Origin: Melioribacter sp.
GTDB taxonomy: Bacteria; Bacteroidota; Ignavibacteria; Ignavibacteriales; Melioribacteraceae
Assembly (NCBI GenBank): GCA_020723965.1
Contig: DYHW01000001.1
Coordinates: forward strand, 606,587 to 670,586
Length of the DNA stretch: 64,000 nt
Reading direction: 5' to 3'
Shown piece after piece: positions 27,185 to 36,386 of this stretch. The position numbers and the translations under genes were made by a program. The notes under the pieces are model-generated. The model searched no databases. It was given only the letters and a program-made list of their open reading frames with translations, and was not told the DNA's origin. Numbering within the stretch: the stretch's first letter is position 1; every line of letters begins with the position of its first letter.

Positions 27185-28243
27185 ATGAAGAGATTAAAAC
27201 CTTTTCTATTTGTCATTTTCTTTTTATCACTCCTTCCATTAAAAGCACAGAACATTATAAATCTGCAGTTCCTTCAAGATCTGAATTCGATTGATCTTGG
27301 TGCTTTTTTAATTTCGAACGATCTAAGTGGTCAACCCAGAATTTTTCAGGTTATAATTCAACCGCCTGACAAGTTGGTTTTTGTTAGAGGAAAAGTTGAT
27401 TGGAAGAAAGATCAAACCTCCGCCGCTCAAGAACTTTTTAATTTCAAGACAAAAGTTTTCAGGTCGCGTACATTTTTTAATGACGAGCTTGGGAGCTCTG
27501 ATATTAGAGTTGATGATGTTGACGGCAATAAAGACCTTGCACGAGATTTGGTTGAAAAAGGAAAACCAACAGGTATATTCGGAATAACGCTACGTCTATT
27601 TGATGAGCGGGGAAGTTTTCTTGCGGATGATTACGAAGAAATTGTTTTCTTAAATCCATCTCCCACTATTAGTGTCAACTTACCACAATCAGGGGCAATT
27701 TTTGATGTTGGCAATGTTCAGATTAGCTGGACACCTGTAAACGGTGCAACAAGGTATATCATCCGCGCTAATATTGTGCAGAGCGTGAGTCAAAGTTTAG
27801 AAGAAGCGCTTAATTCAGGTAACCCAATTATAAATGATTTTGATGCAGGTACAGTAACGAGTTTGAACTTAAGTCAGATAAATAAAAACAGAGAATGGTA
27901 CGGCGGGCAAAAAATTGTTATTGCAGTTATTGCTATTATAACAGAATCTGGGCGCGAAAAACCATTACGAAGTCTACCTGTTACTTTTGATCTTAAGCAA
28001 TCCGGCTTGTCGATGTCTATTACGGGCGTAAACCCAGATTTGGTTCGATTAGCGAACTTAATTTCAGAAGGAATAAATCCGGATTTTGTTAATAGATTGA
28101 AGAATGGAGAAATTCCTTTAGAGCAAATTCAATTTACTGATGAAAATAATAATGTTGTTTCTTTCTCAGATTTCTTACTTATTCTTTCTTATTTAGAATC
28201 TAATAAAAGTTCGATAATCTCCGTTAACTTTACTTCAAAATAA
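27185..28243 (+). CDS. Exported protein with Fn3-like domain, unknown function
   Basis: 352 residues with a Sec signal peptide (cut after LKAQ, about residue 22). A stretch at about 155-200 (NLPQSGAIFDVGNVQISWTP, NGATRYIIRA) looks like a fibronectin-III/Ig-like fold. The C-terminal 80 residues are helical (VNPDLVRLANLISEGINPDF). No catalytic motif seen. First gene of a four-gene operon that ends in a CHASE2-adenylate cyclase; the gap to the FecR-domain gene is only 17 bp. It probably works in the periplasm or at the outer membrane with the barrel protein encoded downstream. Confidence 0.7.
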   Translation: MKRLKPFLFVIFFLSLLPLKAQNIINLQFLQDLNSIDLGAFLISNDLSGQPRIFQVIIQPPDKLVFVRGKVDWKKDQTSAAQELFNFKTKVFRSRTFFNDELGSSDIRVDDVDGNKDLARDLVEKGKPTGIFGITLRLFDERGSFLADDYEEIVFLNPSPTISVNLPQSGAIFDVGNVQISWTPVNGATRYIIRANIVQSVSQSLEEALNSGNPIINDFDAGTVTSLNLSQINKNREWYGGQKIVIAVIAIITESGREKPLRSLPVTFDLKQSGLSMSITGVNPDLVRLANLISEGINPDFVNRLKNGEIPLEQIQFTDENNNVVSFSDFLLILSYLESNKSSIISVNFTSK

Positions 28244-28260
28244 ATGGAGTGTTGCAGAGT

Positions 28261-28962
28261 ATGAAATTGAAAAGTTTCTTAATCGTCTTGGTTTTACCAA
28301 TTGCGTTCGGGGGCAATTTTTACGAAGCCGTACCGGACCCTGCTAATTCGTCTGTTGCTCTTGTAAAAAAAATTGTAAAAGATGTTACTTACAAGCAAGC
28401 CGGTGAATCTGATTGGGAGGTAGCAAAAACCGGATTACCATTGAAAGATGGGGAAGAAGTAAAGACAGGATTCAAATCGCTTGCGCTTATTTTATTTACC
28501 GATGGTGCTGGACTTATGAGAGTGCGGGAAAATAGTATTCTTCACATCTACGGACAGAAAGAGGGAAAGAAGTTGAACAAAAATACTTTCATCCAAAAAG
28601 GGTTAATTGGTTTTGATGTTAACAAACAGGAGGATGAAGAATTCAAGTTCACAACGCCTACGGTAGTTGCTTCTATTCGCGGCACCGAAGGATTTATTGA
28701 AGTTGCCGATGACAGTACTACTACAATTTCACTTCTTTCAGGAAAAGTTGAATTCTCATCGATAGTAGGAGAAAAAGAAAGTGGTGAAGTAGCTGAAGGC
28801 AACACAGCTACAATTGATTCGAAAGGGAAAATAATTGTAAGCGCTTCTACTGAAGAAGATAAAAATAAAAGCGCACAGACTCGAACGTTCAAGACAAAAA
28901 AAATTAAGATAAAGACCAACGTTGGCGATGTAGAGATTGAATACTATTCAAATCAAAATTAG
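28261..28962 (+). CDS. FecR-domain periplasmic protein
   Basis: 233 residues from the ATG at 28261; GGAG at 28245-28248 fits this start rather than an in-frame TTG at 28249. A signal peptide precedes the FecR fold: KTGLPLKDGEEVKTGFKSLALILFTDGAGLMRVRENS, then FTTPTVVASIRGTEGFIEV and ISLLSGKVEF, the beta-helical core motifs. The tail is Lys-rich. Unlike classical FecR there is no cytoplasmic anti-sigma part or membrane helix, and no FecI sigma gene is near. Such stand-alone FecR proteins often neighbour CHASE2 cyclases, as here. Confidence 0.8.
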   Translation: MKLKSFLIVLVLPIAFGGNFYEAVPDPANSSVALVKKIVKDVTYKQAGESDWEVAKTGLPLKDGEEVKTGFKSLALILFTDGAGLMRVRENSILHIYGQKEGKKLNKNTFIQKGLIGFDVNKQEDEEFKFTTPTVVASIRGTEGFIEVADDSTTTISLLSGKVEFSSIVGEKESGEVAEGNTATIDSKGKIIVSASTEEDKNKSAQTRTFKTKKIKIKTNVGDVEIEYYSNQN

Positions 28963-28997
28963 GAATTCGTTCTTTTTTAATATTGCGAGGGAAAAAA

Positions 28998-31406
28998 ATG
29001 ACCGAATTATTTTTATTTAATCGACGCTCGATTACAAAGATATTTTTAATGATGATATTTTCTTGCGTCGGATTGATTGCACAAGTAAGTAATTATATTT
29101 CTAATGTGCAGGTTAGCGATGCAAAAGAAAATAGAGCAATCACAATTTCGGCAGAACTTTTTGCCGTAGAGAATATTTCCGAAATAACGCTTGCCTATAA
29201 ATCATTTGGCACTGCCGAGTTTAAAAAAAGAGATATGATAATTACAGGCGCAGTTTCTTCGGGTACTATTCCGGGCGAATCGGTTCTGCCTCCTTATCTT
29301 GAATATTATTTAATTATCCGGCTCAAAGATGGTTCATCGCAAACTTTTCCTTTGGGGGTCGATCAAGGCATTGTCCCTCTTCAAATTTCAGTTGCAGGGT
29401 CTTCTCTTAAAGATAAAGAAATTTTCATTCTTAGTCCTTTTGAAGGTGAATCTCTTTCTGAAGATGAAATGTTAATTTCAATTTCTTTTATCAAAGCCCC
29501 GGATTATATCGACATTCACAAAACAAAAATTTATTTAAATGAAGAAGATGTATCTTTTTCCGCTCTTGTTACAGTTGATTTAATTGTGTTAAGCGGCGAA
29601 AATCTTCCTAAAACATTTGCAACAGAAACCCGCCGCTTGCGTGTAGAAGTATTTGATAAAGAAGGAAATTTATATCACTCTATTCAACGAACTTTTAATG
29701 TTGTTACTGCACAATTAGCTAAAATGATAGAATCAAGTTGGAAGTATAACGGATATTTGAAAGGAGAGTCGCGCGGTGAAAATTTTAATAAAGCTTCAAC
29801 ATGGTATAACAATTTTTCAGCTGAGTTGAATAGCAGCTATCACGATTGGAAACTGAATGGTTATGCATATTTAACTTCAGAAGAAAAAAATGATCTTCAG
29901 CCGTACAATCGTTATTCTTTTTCTTTGCAAGGCGGAGACTGGTTCGGTTTAAAAATAGGCGATTCTTATCCGCGCTTTCCAAGTTTGATAATGGATGGAA
30001 AGAGAATACGCGGTTTTAGCGGGTTTCTCAATTTAGGAGCCGTCAATTTACAAACGTCGTTCGGTGAAACGGAACGCAAAATTGAAGGGAAATTGTTAGA
30101 GAAATTTTTAGCTAGTCAAGTTCCGTTAAGCTCCGATATTATTGCGATCAATAAAACAAAATATGGGTTTCCGTTTGGTCGAGTCGATTTTGGAACTTAC
30201 AGTCGCAAGATCTTCACAGTGCGTCCCTCTTTTGGAAGAGGCGAAAATTTTCAATTCGGTTTAACTTACCAGCATTCGAAAGATGATACAAAATCGATCG
30301 AGTTTGGCGCACTACCGCAGGAAAATATTGTTTTCGGTTCTGATCTTATGTTAGCTCTAGATAATCAAAATTTTATGTTCACTTCTCAAATTGCATTTAG
30401 TTTGTTAAATAAAGATATCGCAACAGGCAATTTAACTGATGCACAGATCGATTCCTTATTCGGGCCCAATTCAACTTTTGATCTCGATCCGGCTGATGTG
30501 AAAAGAGTGCGCGATCTGATAGGAAAGTTCATAACTGTAAATCAATATCTCGGTCCTTGGAACCCTCAAGAGTTTGCATCGCTTGCTGGCGAAGCCGCGC
30601 TAACATTGAATTATTTGAATAACAATTTCCGCGTCTCATACATTTACCGAGGCAGCGAATATAATTCATTTGGTCAAACATTTTTACGAACGGATGTTAA
30701 GGGGATAAACATAGTAGATAGAATTAGAATGTTCGACAACAAACTCTTTCTTTCTGTCGGTTATGAGCAGCTCGAAGATAATCTTCAAAAAACCAAAATT
30801 GCCGTTACAACTTTCCAAACTATAAGCGGGTCAGTTTCTTTTTTTCCTAGAATGGATTTTCCGAATATCACGATTGGGTTCAACCGGTTTAAAAATAATA
30901 ACGGATTGAAATTGAGCGATCAGAAGAATGGAAAGTTCACCATCGATGATGTAACTAATAGAATTCTTCTTCAAATGTCGTATGATTTTACTGCCGGAAT
31001 CAAACACAACGCTTCCATTTCATATACCAATTCAATAAGAGAGGATAACGGTTTTGCAAATTCAGATGCTTCATTCAGCAGCGGCTCTTTCAATGTTAGC
31101 AGTTCTTGGAATAATCAGCTTATCTCAATTTTTGGATTGGTTTACAGTTCTAGCGAAATAAAAAATATTCCTTTCAACTATTTTTCTCTTTCTCTCGGCG
31201 GCAGATACCGATTGCTCGAAAATAAATTGCAGCTATCGGCATCATTCAACCCAAGTTTCGGAGATTTTAAAAGACAATCATTCGAGTTGATTGCCGATTA
31301 TAATCTGTTTTCGAATGTAAATTTATCATTTCAAACGCGAGTATTCAGAATACCCGGCAGCGCAACCAATTCAATAGTTGGTTTATCAACGCGCCTGTCC
31401 ATTTAA
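28998..31406 (+). CDS. Putative outer-membrane beta-barrel protein of the cyclase operon
   Basis: 802 residues from the ATG at 28998, chosen because GAGGG lies 7 bp upstream; an in-frame TTG at 28983 is weaker. A signal peptide (to about residue 33) is followed by Ig-like domains (to about 245), then alternating amphipathic strands with many aromatic ends (for example FNFGLTYQHS-like patterns) up to a C-terminal strand TNSIVGLSTRLSI. That suggests a barrel of some 16-22 strands. No TonB box or plug was recognised. Placement between FecR-domain and CHASE2-cyclase genes suggests a shared envelope sensing role. Confidence 0.65.
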   Translation: MTELFLFNRRSITKIFLMMIFSCVGLIAQVSNYISNVQVSDAKENRAITISAELFAVENISEITLAYKSFGTAEFKKRDMIITGAVSSGTIPGESVLPPYLEYYLIIRLKDGSSQTFPLGVDQGIVPLQISVAGSSLKDKEIFILSPFEGESLSEDEMLISISFIKAPDYIDIHKTKIYLNEEDVSFSALVTVDLIVLSGENLPKTFATETRRLRVEVFDKEGNLYHSIQRTFNVVTAQLAKMIESSWKYNGYLKGESRGENFNKASTWYNNFSAELNSSYHDWKLNGYAYLTSEEKNDLQPYNRYSFSLQGGDWFGLKIGDSYPRFPSLIMDGKRIRGFSGFLNLGAVNLQTSFGETERKIEGKLLEKFLASQVPLSSDIIAINKTKYGFPFGRVDFGTYSRKIFTVRPSFGRGENFQFGLTYQHSKDDTKSIEFGALPQENIVFGSDLMLALDNQNFMFTSQIAFSLLNKDIATGNLTDAQIDSLFGPNSTFDLDPADVKRVRDLIGKFITVNQYLGPWNPQEFASLAGEAALTLNYLNNNFRVSYIYRGSEYNSFGQTFLRTDVKGINIVDRIRMFDNKLFLSVGYEQLEDNLQKTKIAVTTFQTISGSVSFFPRMDFPNITIGFNRFKNNNGLKLSDQKNGKFTIDDVTNRILLQMSYDFTAGIKHNASISYTNSIREDNGFANSDASFSSGSFNVSSSWNNQLISIFGLVYSSSEIKNIPFNYFSLSLGGRYRLLENKLQLSASFNPSFGDFKRQSFELIADYNLFSNVNLSFQTRVFRIPGSATNSIVGLSTRLSI

Positions 31407-31418
31407 TATTTTTCAATT

Positions 31419-33638
31419 ATGCGCAGAAAAACAAAAAATGTAAAAGAGATAATTGTAAAATCACTTGTCTTTTTTTCTGCTGCTCTGCTTGTAATAGTTC
31501 TCACTCAAGAAGTACTTTTCACGTTTGCGCCGCTGAAGGAATTAGAATTAAAGCTTATCGATCAGCGGTTTCTCATGCGCGGTAAAATCGATCTTGCAGA
31601 TTCTGCAAAAGTTGTTATTATCGAAATCACACAAGACTCATACGACCAAATTCCGCCCCCGTATAACAAATGGCCCTGGGCTCGTTTCATTTTTGCAAAA
31701 GTAATTGAAAATCTTACAGAAGCCGGCGTTAAAGCAATTGGCGTTGATATTAGTATGTCGGGCGCCGATCAATTTTCGCCAGAGAATGATTCACTAATGA
31801 GAAGAGCTATTCTCCGATCGCGCAAAGTTGTACTTGCCGGCAAAGTGGATGAAACAAAAGAGCAGATGATTGATGAAGGAAAATCTTGGGTGAGGAATCT
31901 TGCCGAAAATTATGATAATATTTTTTTTACGGCCGATAGTTCAATTGGAATTGTTCAGCCGCCGCCCGATTACGACGGCGTTTTCAGACGATATCTTCCT
32001 TATATAAAATCGAGAGCGACTAACTCTCTTGTTCCAAGTTTTGGTTTTGCTCTGCTCAATAAGTATTACGGATTGAAGAATCAAGAAACGGCAAAGAGAG
32101 AAACCGGTTTTTTCATTTTGGGTCCAAAGAAAATTCCGCAGTTCGATTATCACACTATGCTTATAAATTTTTATGGACCAAGCGGCGCCTTTCCAAGAAT
32201 AAAATTTATTGATGTTTTAGACGATATAGATTTTAAAACCATTGATGAAATTGAAAACGGTATTGAATTGAACACATGGGATTCACCCGATGGCGGCTGG
32301 CTGCAAAGCGGAATTTTAAAAGATAAAATTGCTATCATTGGTTCGACAATGCCTGAGGACCGGGACCTCTTAGCTGTCTCTTTTGCCAAGGGAAAACAAA
32401 AAGGAGATAATTTACTTTACGGTGTTGAGTTTCATGCTAATGCTGTTCAAAATGTTTTGAGCAGCGACTATTTATACCCGCAATCTAAATTGAGCGAAAT
32501 CCTTTCTCTCTTTATTTTATGCGCAATTTCTTTTTTTGGTTCCTCCGCTGTTCGCCGGCTGAAATTTCGTGTTGGATTAGTTACAGAAATTTTCAATGCT
32601 CTGTTTGTTGCGTTATTGATCTGGGCAATTTATGAGTTGAGTTTCTTTCTCTTTATTAATAGCAAACTTGTAACAGCAATAGTAAGCCCCGCGCTTGCTA
32701 TTCTGATGGGTTACTTCAGCAGCACTGCATATCACTTTATTAAAGAGCGTCAGCAAAATGTTTTAATAAAAGGAATGTTCAGCCAATATGTTAGCAAACA
32801 TATTGTAAATGAGCTGCTTGCAGATCCCGATAAGCTGTGTTTGGGCGGCGAGAGAAAAAATGTTTCAATTCTTTTTAGTGATATTGCCGGCTTCACAACT
32901 TTTTCCGAAAAGAAACAGCCGGAAGAACTTGTTAGTTTTATTAACGAATTTTTAAATGAGATGACAGAGATTATTCTTGCAAATGACGGCACGCTTGATA
33001 AATATCTTGGCGATGCAGTAATGGCTTTTTGGGGCGCACCTATTGAAGTTAAAGACCATGCATTGAAATCTTGCATAACGGCAGTTCAAATGCAAAAAAA
33101 AGTTCTTCAAGTTTCCGAACGATGGCTTCAAAAAGGTGAATTACCGTTTCGCCTAAGGATTGGAATAAATTCCGGCGATGCAATTGTTGGTAATATCGGC
33201 GGCTTGAAAAGATTTGATTACACTGTTATGGGCGATAACGTTAATCTTGCTTCGCGGCTTGAAGGCGCTAACAAAGAGTATAATACTCAAATTATGATAA
33301 CCGAAGTAACTTACAGCTGCGTAAAAATGGAAATGATTGCGCGTGAATTAGATTTAATATGTGTAAAAGGAAAAACTAAACCGACTAAGGTTTATGAACT
33401 AATCGGGTTGAAAGATGACGAGGAAGCTATATCAAAATTCAATTCATTGTTTGATTATTTTAACGGACTCGAAAATTATAGAAATAAAAATTTTGAGATA
33501 GCTAAGGAATTTTTTCAGAAATCTTTTAATAGATGGAATGATTTTCCATCAAAAGTATATTTGGAAAGATGTGAAAGCTACATTAAGAATCCGCCTGCCG
33601 TAGATTGGAATGGTGTGTTTGAACTGAAAACGAAATAA
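31419..33638 (+). CDS. CHASE2-domain adenylate/guanylate cyclase
   Basis: 739 residues: an N-terminal membrane helix (about 15-33), an extracytoplasmic CHASE2 sensor (about 35-340), three membrane helices (about 350-435) and a class III cyclase domain (about 480-650). Metal-binding Asp are in LFSDIAGFTTF and LGDAVMAFWG; DYTVMGDNVNLASRLEGA holds the Asp, Asn and Arg of the catalytic site, so it should be active. The Lys/Asp pattern (DKYLGD, MGDNVN) favours ATP, so cAMP. A short helical repeat region follows (ENYRNKNFEIAKEFFQKSFN). CHASE2 ligands are unknown. It is the only cytoplasm-facing product of the four-gene operon. Confidence 0.9.
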   Translation: MRRKTKNVKEIIVKSLVFFSAALLVIVLTQEVLFTFAPLKELELKLIDQRFLMRGKIDLADSAKVVIIEITQDSYDQIPPPYNKWPWARFIFAKVIENLTEAGVKAIGVDISMSGADQFSPENDSLMRRAILRSRKVVLAGKVDETKEQMIDEGKSWVRNLAENYDNIFFTADSSIGIVQPPPDYDGVFRRYLPYIKSRATNSLVPSFGFALLNKYYGLKNQETAKRETGFFILGPKKIPQFDYHTMLINFYGPSGAFPRIKFIDVLDDIDFKTIDEIENGIELNTWDSPDGGWLQSGILKDKIAIIGSTMPEDRDLLAVSFAKGKQKGDNLLYGVEFHANAVQNVLSSDYLYPQSKLSEILSLFILCAISFFGSSAVRRLKFRVGLVTEIFNALFVALLIWAIYELSFFLFINSKLVTAIVSPALAILMGYFSSTAYHFIKERQQNVLIKGMFSQYVSKHIVNELLADPDKLCLGGERKNVSILFSDIAGFTTFSEKKQPEELVSFINEFLNEMTEIILANDGTLDKYLGDAVMAFWGAPIEVKDHALKSCITAVQMQKKVLQVSERWLQKGELPFRLRIGINSGDAIVGNIGGLKRFDYTVMGDNVNLASRLEGANKEYNTQIMITEVTYSCVKMEMIARELDLICVKGKTKPTKVYELIGLKDDEEAISKFNSLFDYFNGLENYRNKNFEIAKEFFQKSFNRWNDFPSKVYLERCESYIKNPPAVDWNGVFELKTK

Positions 33639-33729
33639 TCTATAGAAAATGCAAAGCTTTTTTTGCCTTTCGTTGGTAAAATTTTCTAATCGATCAAGAT
33701 CGTAAAAAACAGTGCTCTTATTTCAGAGT

Positions 33730-34812
33730 TTACTTTTGAGAGCGTATAATATTTATAATTGCGGCGCAGAAAAAAATAAAATTTGCCAGCCACGCAGTTA
33801 CCAAAGGATTGATCACACCATTCTGACCAAATGCTTGACTTATCTTCATAAAGACAAGATAAATAAAAGTGATTAGTAAGTTGAATCCTATTTGCATTGC
33901 TAAACCGCCTCGTCTTCTGCCCGCAGAGATTGGCAGCCCGAACAATATAACAATTGAGCTTGCAAAGGCAACGGCAATGCGCGAATGATACTCGATCTCA
34001 ATTTTGATCGGGTTATTTCCGGTTCTTAGTTGTTCATTTGCAAAATTTTTCAATTCGCTTAAATTCATTTCTTCCGGTTTGCGCTGCTTTTGTATTATCT
34101 CATCCTGTTTGAAGTTTAATCCGCTATATTCTTTCTTGTCAAATTTTTCCAGCGTTTCAGTGGAATCGGTAAAAGTTCTTGTTGTTCCATTAAATAATTC
34201 CCATCTATTTTTTGTGGAATCGAACTTCATGCTAGATGCGTCGGTGCGGGCGCTTAGTTTTGTTTTGTCATTTGCGCTGAATTCCTGAATACTTACTTGA
34301 TTTGCCTGCCCCATAGATACGTCAAAATAATTTATTGTAACTATTCTCGTTTCGCTGTCTTGAAAGAAAATATTGCTTCCAAAATAAACCAATCCTTTCT
34401 TCATGTAATTTTGTTCGATGTATACTTTATGTTTGTTGGCCATAGGAACAACATATCCGCCAAAGTAAACAGTAAATAAGCTGATGAGAATTGAAGTTAA
34501 TATAAATGGCGTCATGAATCGATATAAGCTTAAGCCGCTTGCTTTTAATGCAGTCAGCTCATTCAAATTTGCCATTTTACCGGCTGTGAACAAAGATGAG
34601 AGAAGAACGGAAACAGGTATTATTAAACGAATTATTTCTGGAATGAAGACAAGGTAATATTGAAAGATCAAATCAGTTGGAACATCTTGATCTATAAAGT
34701 TTCCTAAATTTTCAAGCATATCAATCATTACAAAGATCAGAGTAAATGCAACAAGCCCGAAAAAGAGAGTTTGTAAAAATTGTTTTATTAAGTATCGATC
34801 AACTATTTTCAT
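33730..34812 (-). CDS. lptG: LptF/LptG (YjgP/YjgQ) family permease, second copy
   Basis: 360 residues, the normal size. Two or three membrane helices at each end flank a periplasmic beta-jellyroll (about 130-265). MKIVDRYLIKQFLQTLFFGL at the start, GKMANLNELTALKASGLSLYR and RIAVAFASSIVILFGLPISAGRRRGG are family motifs. With LptB ATPase the pair extracts lipopolysaccharide from the inner membrane. It overlaps the preceding permease gene by 14 bp. Assignment to LptG rather than LptF is a guess from gene order. Confidence 0.85.
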   Translation of the reverse strand: MKIVDRYLIKQFLQTLFFGLVAFTLIFVMIDMLENLGNFIDQDVPTDLIFQYYLVFIPEIIRLIIPVSVLLSSLFTAGKMANLNELTALKASGLSLYRFMTPFILTSILISLFTVYFGGYVVPMANKHKVYIEQNYMKKGLVYFGSNIFFQDSETRIVTINYFDVSMGQANQVSIQEFSANDKTKLSARTDASSMKFDSTKNRWELFNGTTRTFTDSTETLEKFDKKEYSGLNFKQDEIIQKQRKPEEMNLSELKNFANEQLRTGNNPIKIEIEYHSRIAVAFASSIVILFGLPISAGRRRGGLAMQIGFNLLITFIYLVFMKISQAFGQNGVINPLVTAWLANFIFFCAAIINIIRSQK

Positions 34813-36163
34813 CGTGTTCTTGCGGGGCTTTCCAAGATTGAGGCATTAGTTTAGTTATAAATTCGAAATTGATTGTAACTTTTTCCTTGGCGCTCTTAAT
34901 TAACAAAAAGATTCCAAGAATTCCCAAAACAAAATTTGCGTTCCAAACTCCCCAAAATGGAGAAAGCAAACCGCGGTCTGCTAATTTTTCACCGCCAATA
35001 AGAAACGCCCAATAAATAACAAAAAAGATCAAACTAATTCCAGCCGCCATTCCGAATCCTCCTTTGCGTGTCATCGTTCCCAACGGCGCGCCTATCAAAA
35101 CAAAAACTATACAAGCAAAAGGAAGAGAATATTTCTTGTGGATCTCAACCCAGTAGCGGTTTATCTCTTTTTTATTGTAATCGATACGGCTTAGGATACT
35201 AAGCAGATTATTTTCATCTGCTTTGATTCTTTGCTGCGTCTTAATGTAAACGTGTTTAGAAGAAGAAGCGTCATTTGCAGTTCGATCAGTTTCAATTCCG
35301 CTTATCAATTTTATTTTTGAATGAAGTTCTTCTCTGTAATCCAATTTTATTTTCTCTAAGCTGTCAACAATAGCCAGCATTTGATGCGCGCCAAGTTCTC
35401 TATCGCCCCGCGGGCCGCCCGGCGCAGTTTGTTCAAAAGTAAATTGATCGGCAGGCATACTTATTTTATGCCTGTCAAACCTTAGTCTCCGGTATTCATC
35501 CGGTTGAATATTGTCAGATTCATGAATTTCACCATTCCTCAGATCCATTATCATTTTTTTTTGGTTCGATGAGAGATAAATTTTTCCGATTAGAGCTATT
35601 ACAACATTGATCTTTGGTGATTTTGTGTTGTCGTAGATTGTTACATGTTTCAATTCGTTATTGATAGGGTCAATTTCTCGTGCGAGAATTGAGTAACCAG
35701 GCACCTCTTGAGAAAACACACCCGGCACAAGCGAAAGAGTTGGTTTTTTTCTCGATATATCTTCCATTAAAAGGCGCGCAGAATGATTTGCATCGGGATA
35801 GACATAATTATTAAAATAAACAAGAAATAGCGCTAACAAAATACTTCCTAATAAAGGGGGAACTATCATTTTATATAAATTAACACCGGCAGCTTTCATT
35901 ATTGTTATTTCGTTGTTTTGAGACATGCTGCCAAATGCCATTAGCGTTGCACTTAGAACTGCCATAGGTCCAACTAATACAACCATCCAAGCAAGATTAT
36001 AAATTATTAACTGAATGATTACCCATGTGCTCAATCCTTTCCCAACAAGCCGGTCTGCAAACTTCATCATAAATTGAAGAAGAAAAACTGAAATCAAAAT
36101 GAATGAAGAAAATAGAAATGGAAGCAGATGGTTTTTCAGTATGTATCTAACTAATATCATCAA
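34799..36163 (-). CDS. lptF: LptF/LptG (YjgP/YjgQ) family permease, first copy
   Basis: 454 residues, longer than the usual ~360 because the periplasmic part (about 130-360) is extended and helical near 265-340. RYILKNHLLPFLFSSFILIS and GSMSQNNEITIMKAAGVNLYK at the N-terminus and FACIVFVLIGAPLGTMTRKGGF near 360 are family motifs. It should form the heterodimeric LptFG transmembrane unit with the overlapping downstream gene. Its start is 223 bp from the divergent M20 peptidase gene. Confidence 0.85.
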   Translation of the reverse strand: MMILVRYILKNHLLPFLFSSFILISVFLLQFMMKFADRLVGKGLSTWVIIQLIIYNLAWMVVLVGPMAVLSATLMAFGSMSQNNEITIMKAAGVNLYKMIVPPLLGSILLALFLVYFNNYVYPDANHSARLLMEDISRKKPTLSLVPGVFSQEVPGYSILAREIDPINNELKHVTIYDNTKSPKINVVIALIGKIYLSSNQKKMIMDLRNGEIHESDNIQPDEYRRLRFDRHKISMPADQFTFEQTAPGGPRGDRELGAHQMLAIVDSLEKIKLDYREELHSKIKLISGIETDRTANDASSSKHVYIKTQQRIKADENNLLSILSRIDYNKKEINRYWVEIHKKYSLPFACIVFVLIGAPLGTMTRKGGFGMAAGISLIFFVIYWAFLIGGEKLADRGLLSPFWGVWNANFVLGILGIFLLIKSAKEKVTINFEFITKLMPQSWKAPQEHDENS

Positions 36164-36386
36164 GCTGTCTTTACTTTTCTATCTTAAATTTACCAATAAT
36201 TACAGAACCAAAAAAAACAAATGTATAGTTAAAACAAGATAATGCCAGATAAATTTATTTCTCTCATATTTAAAGATTGAGAAGCGCTGCACTTGAATGG
36301 GGAAACAGATAGGCGTAAATTTAATACAAGAATAAGATTTTTTTTACATTAACTGAAGTTCTCTGTGATGAGATTAAGGAGGAATT

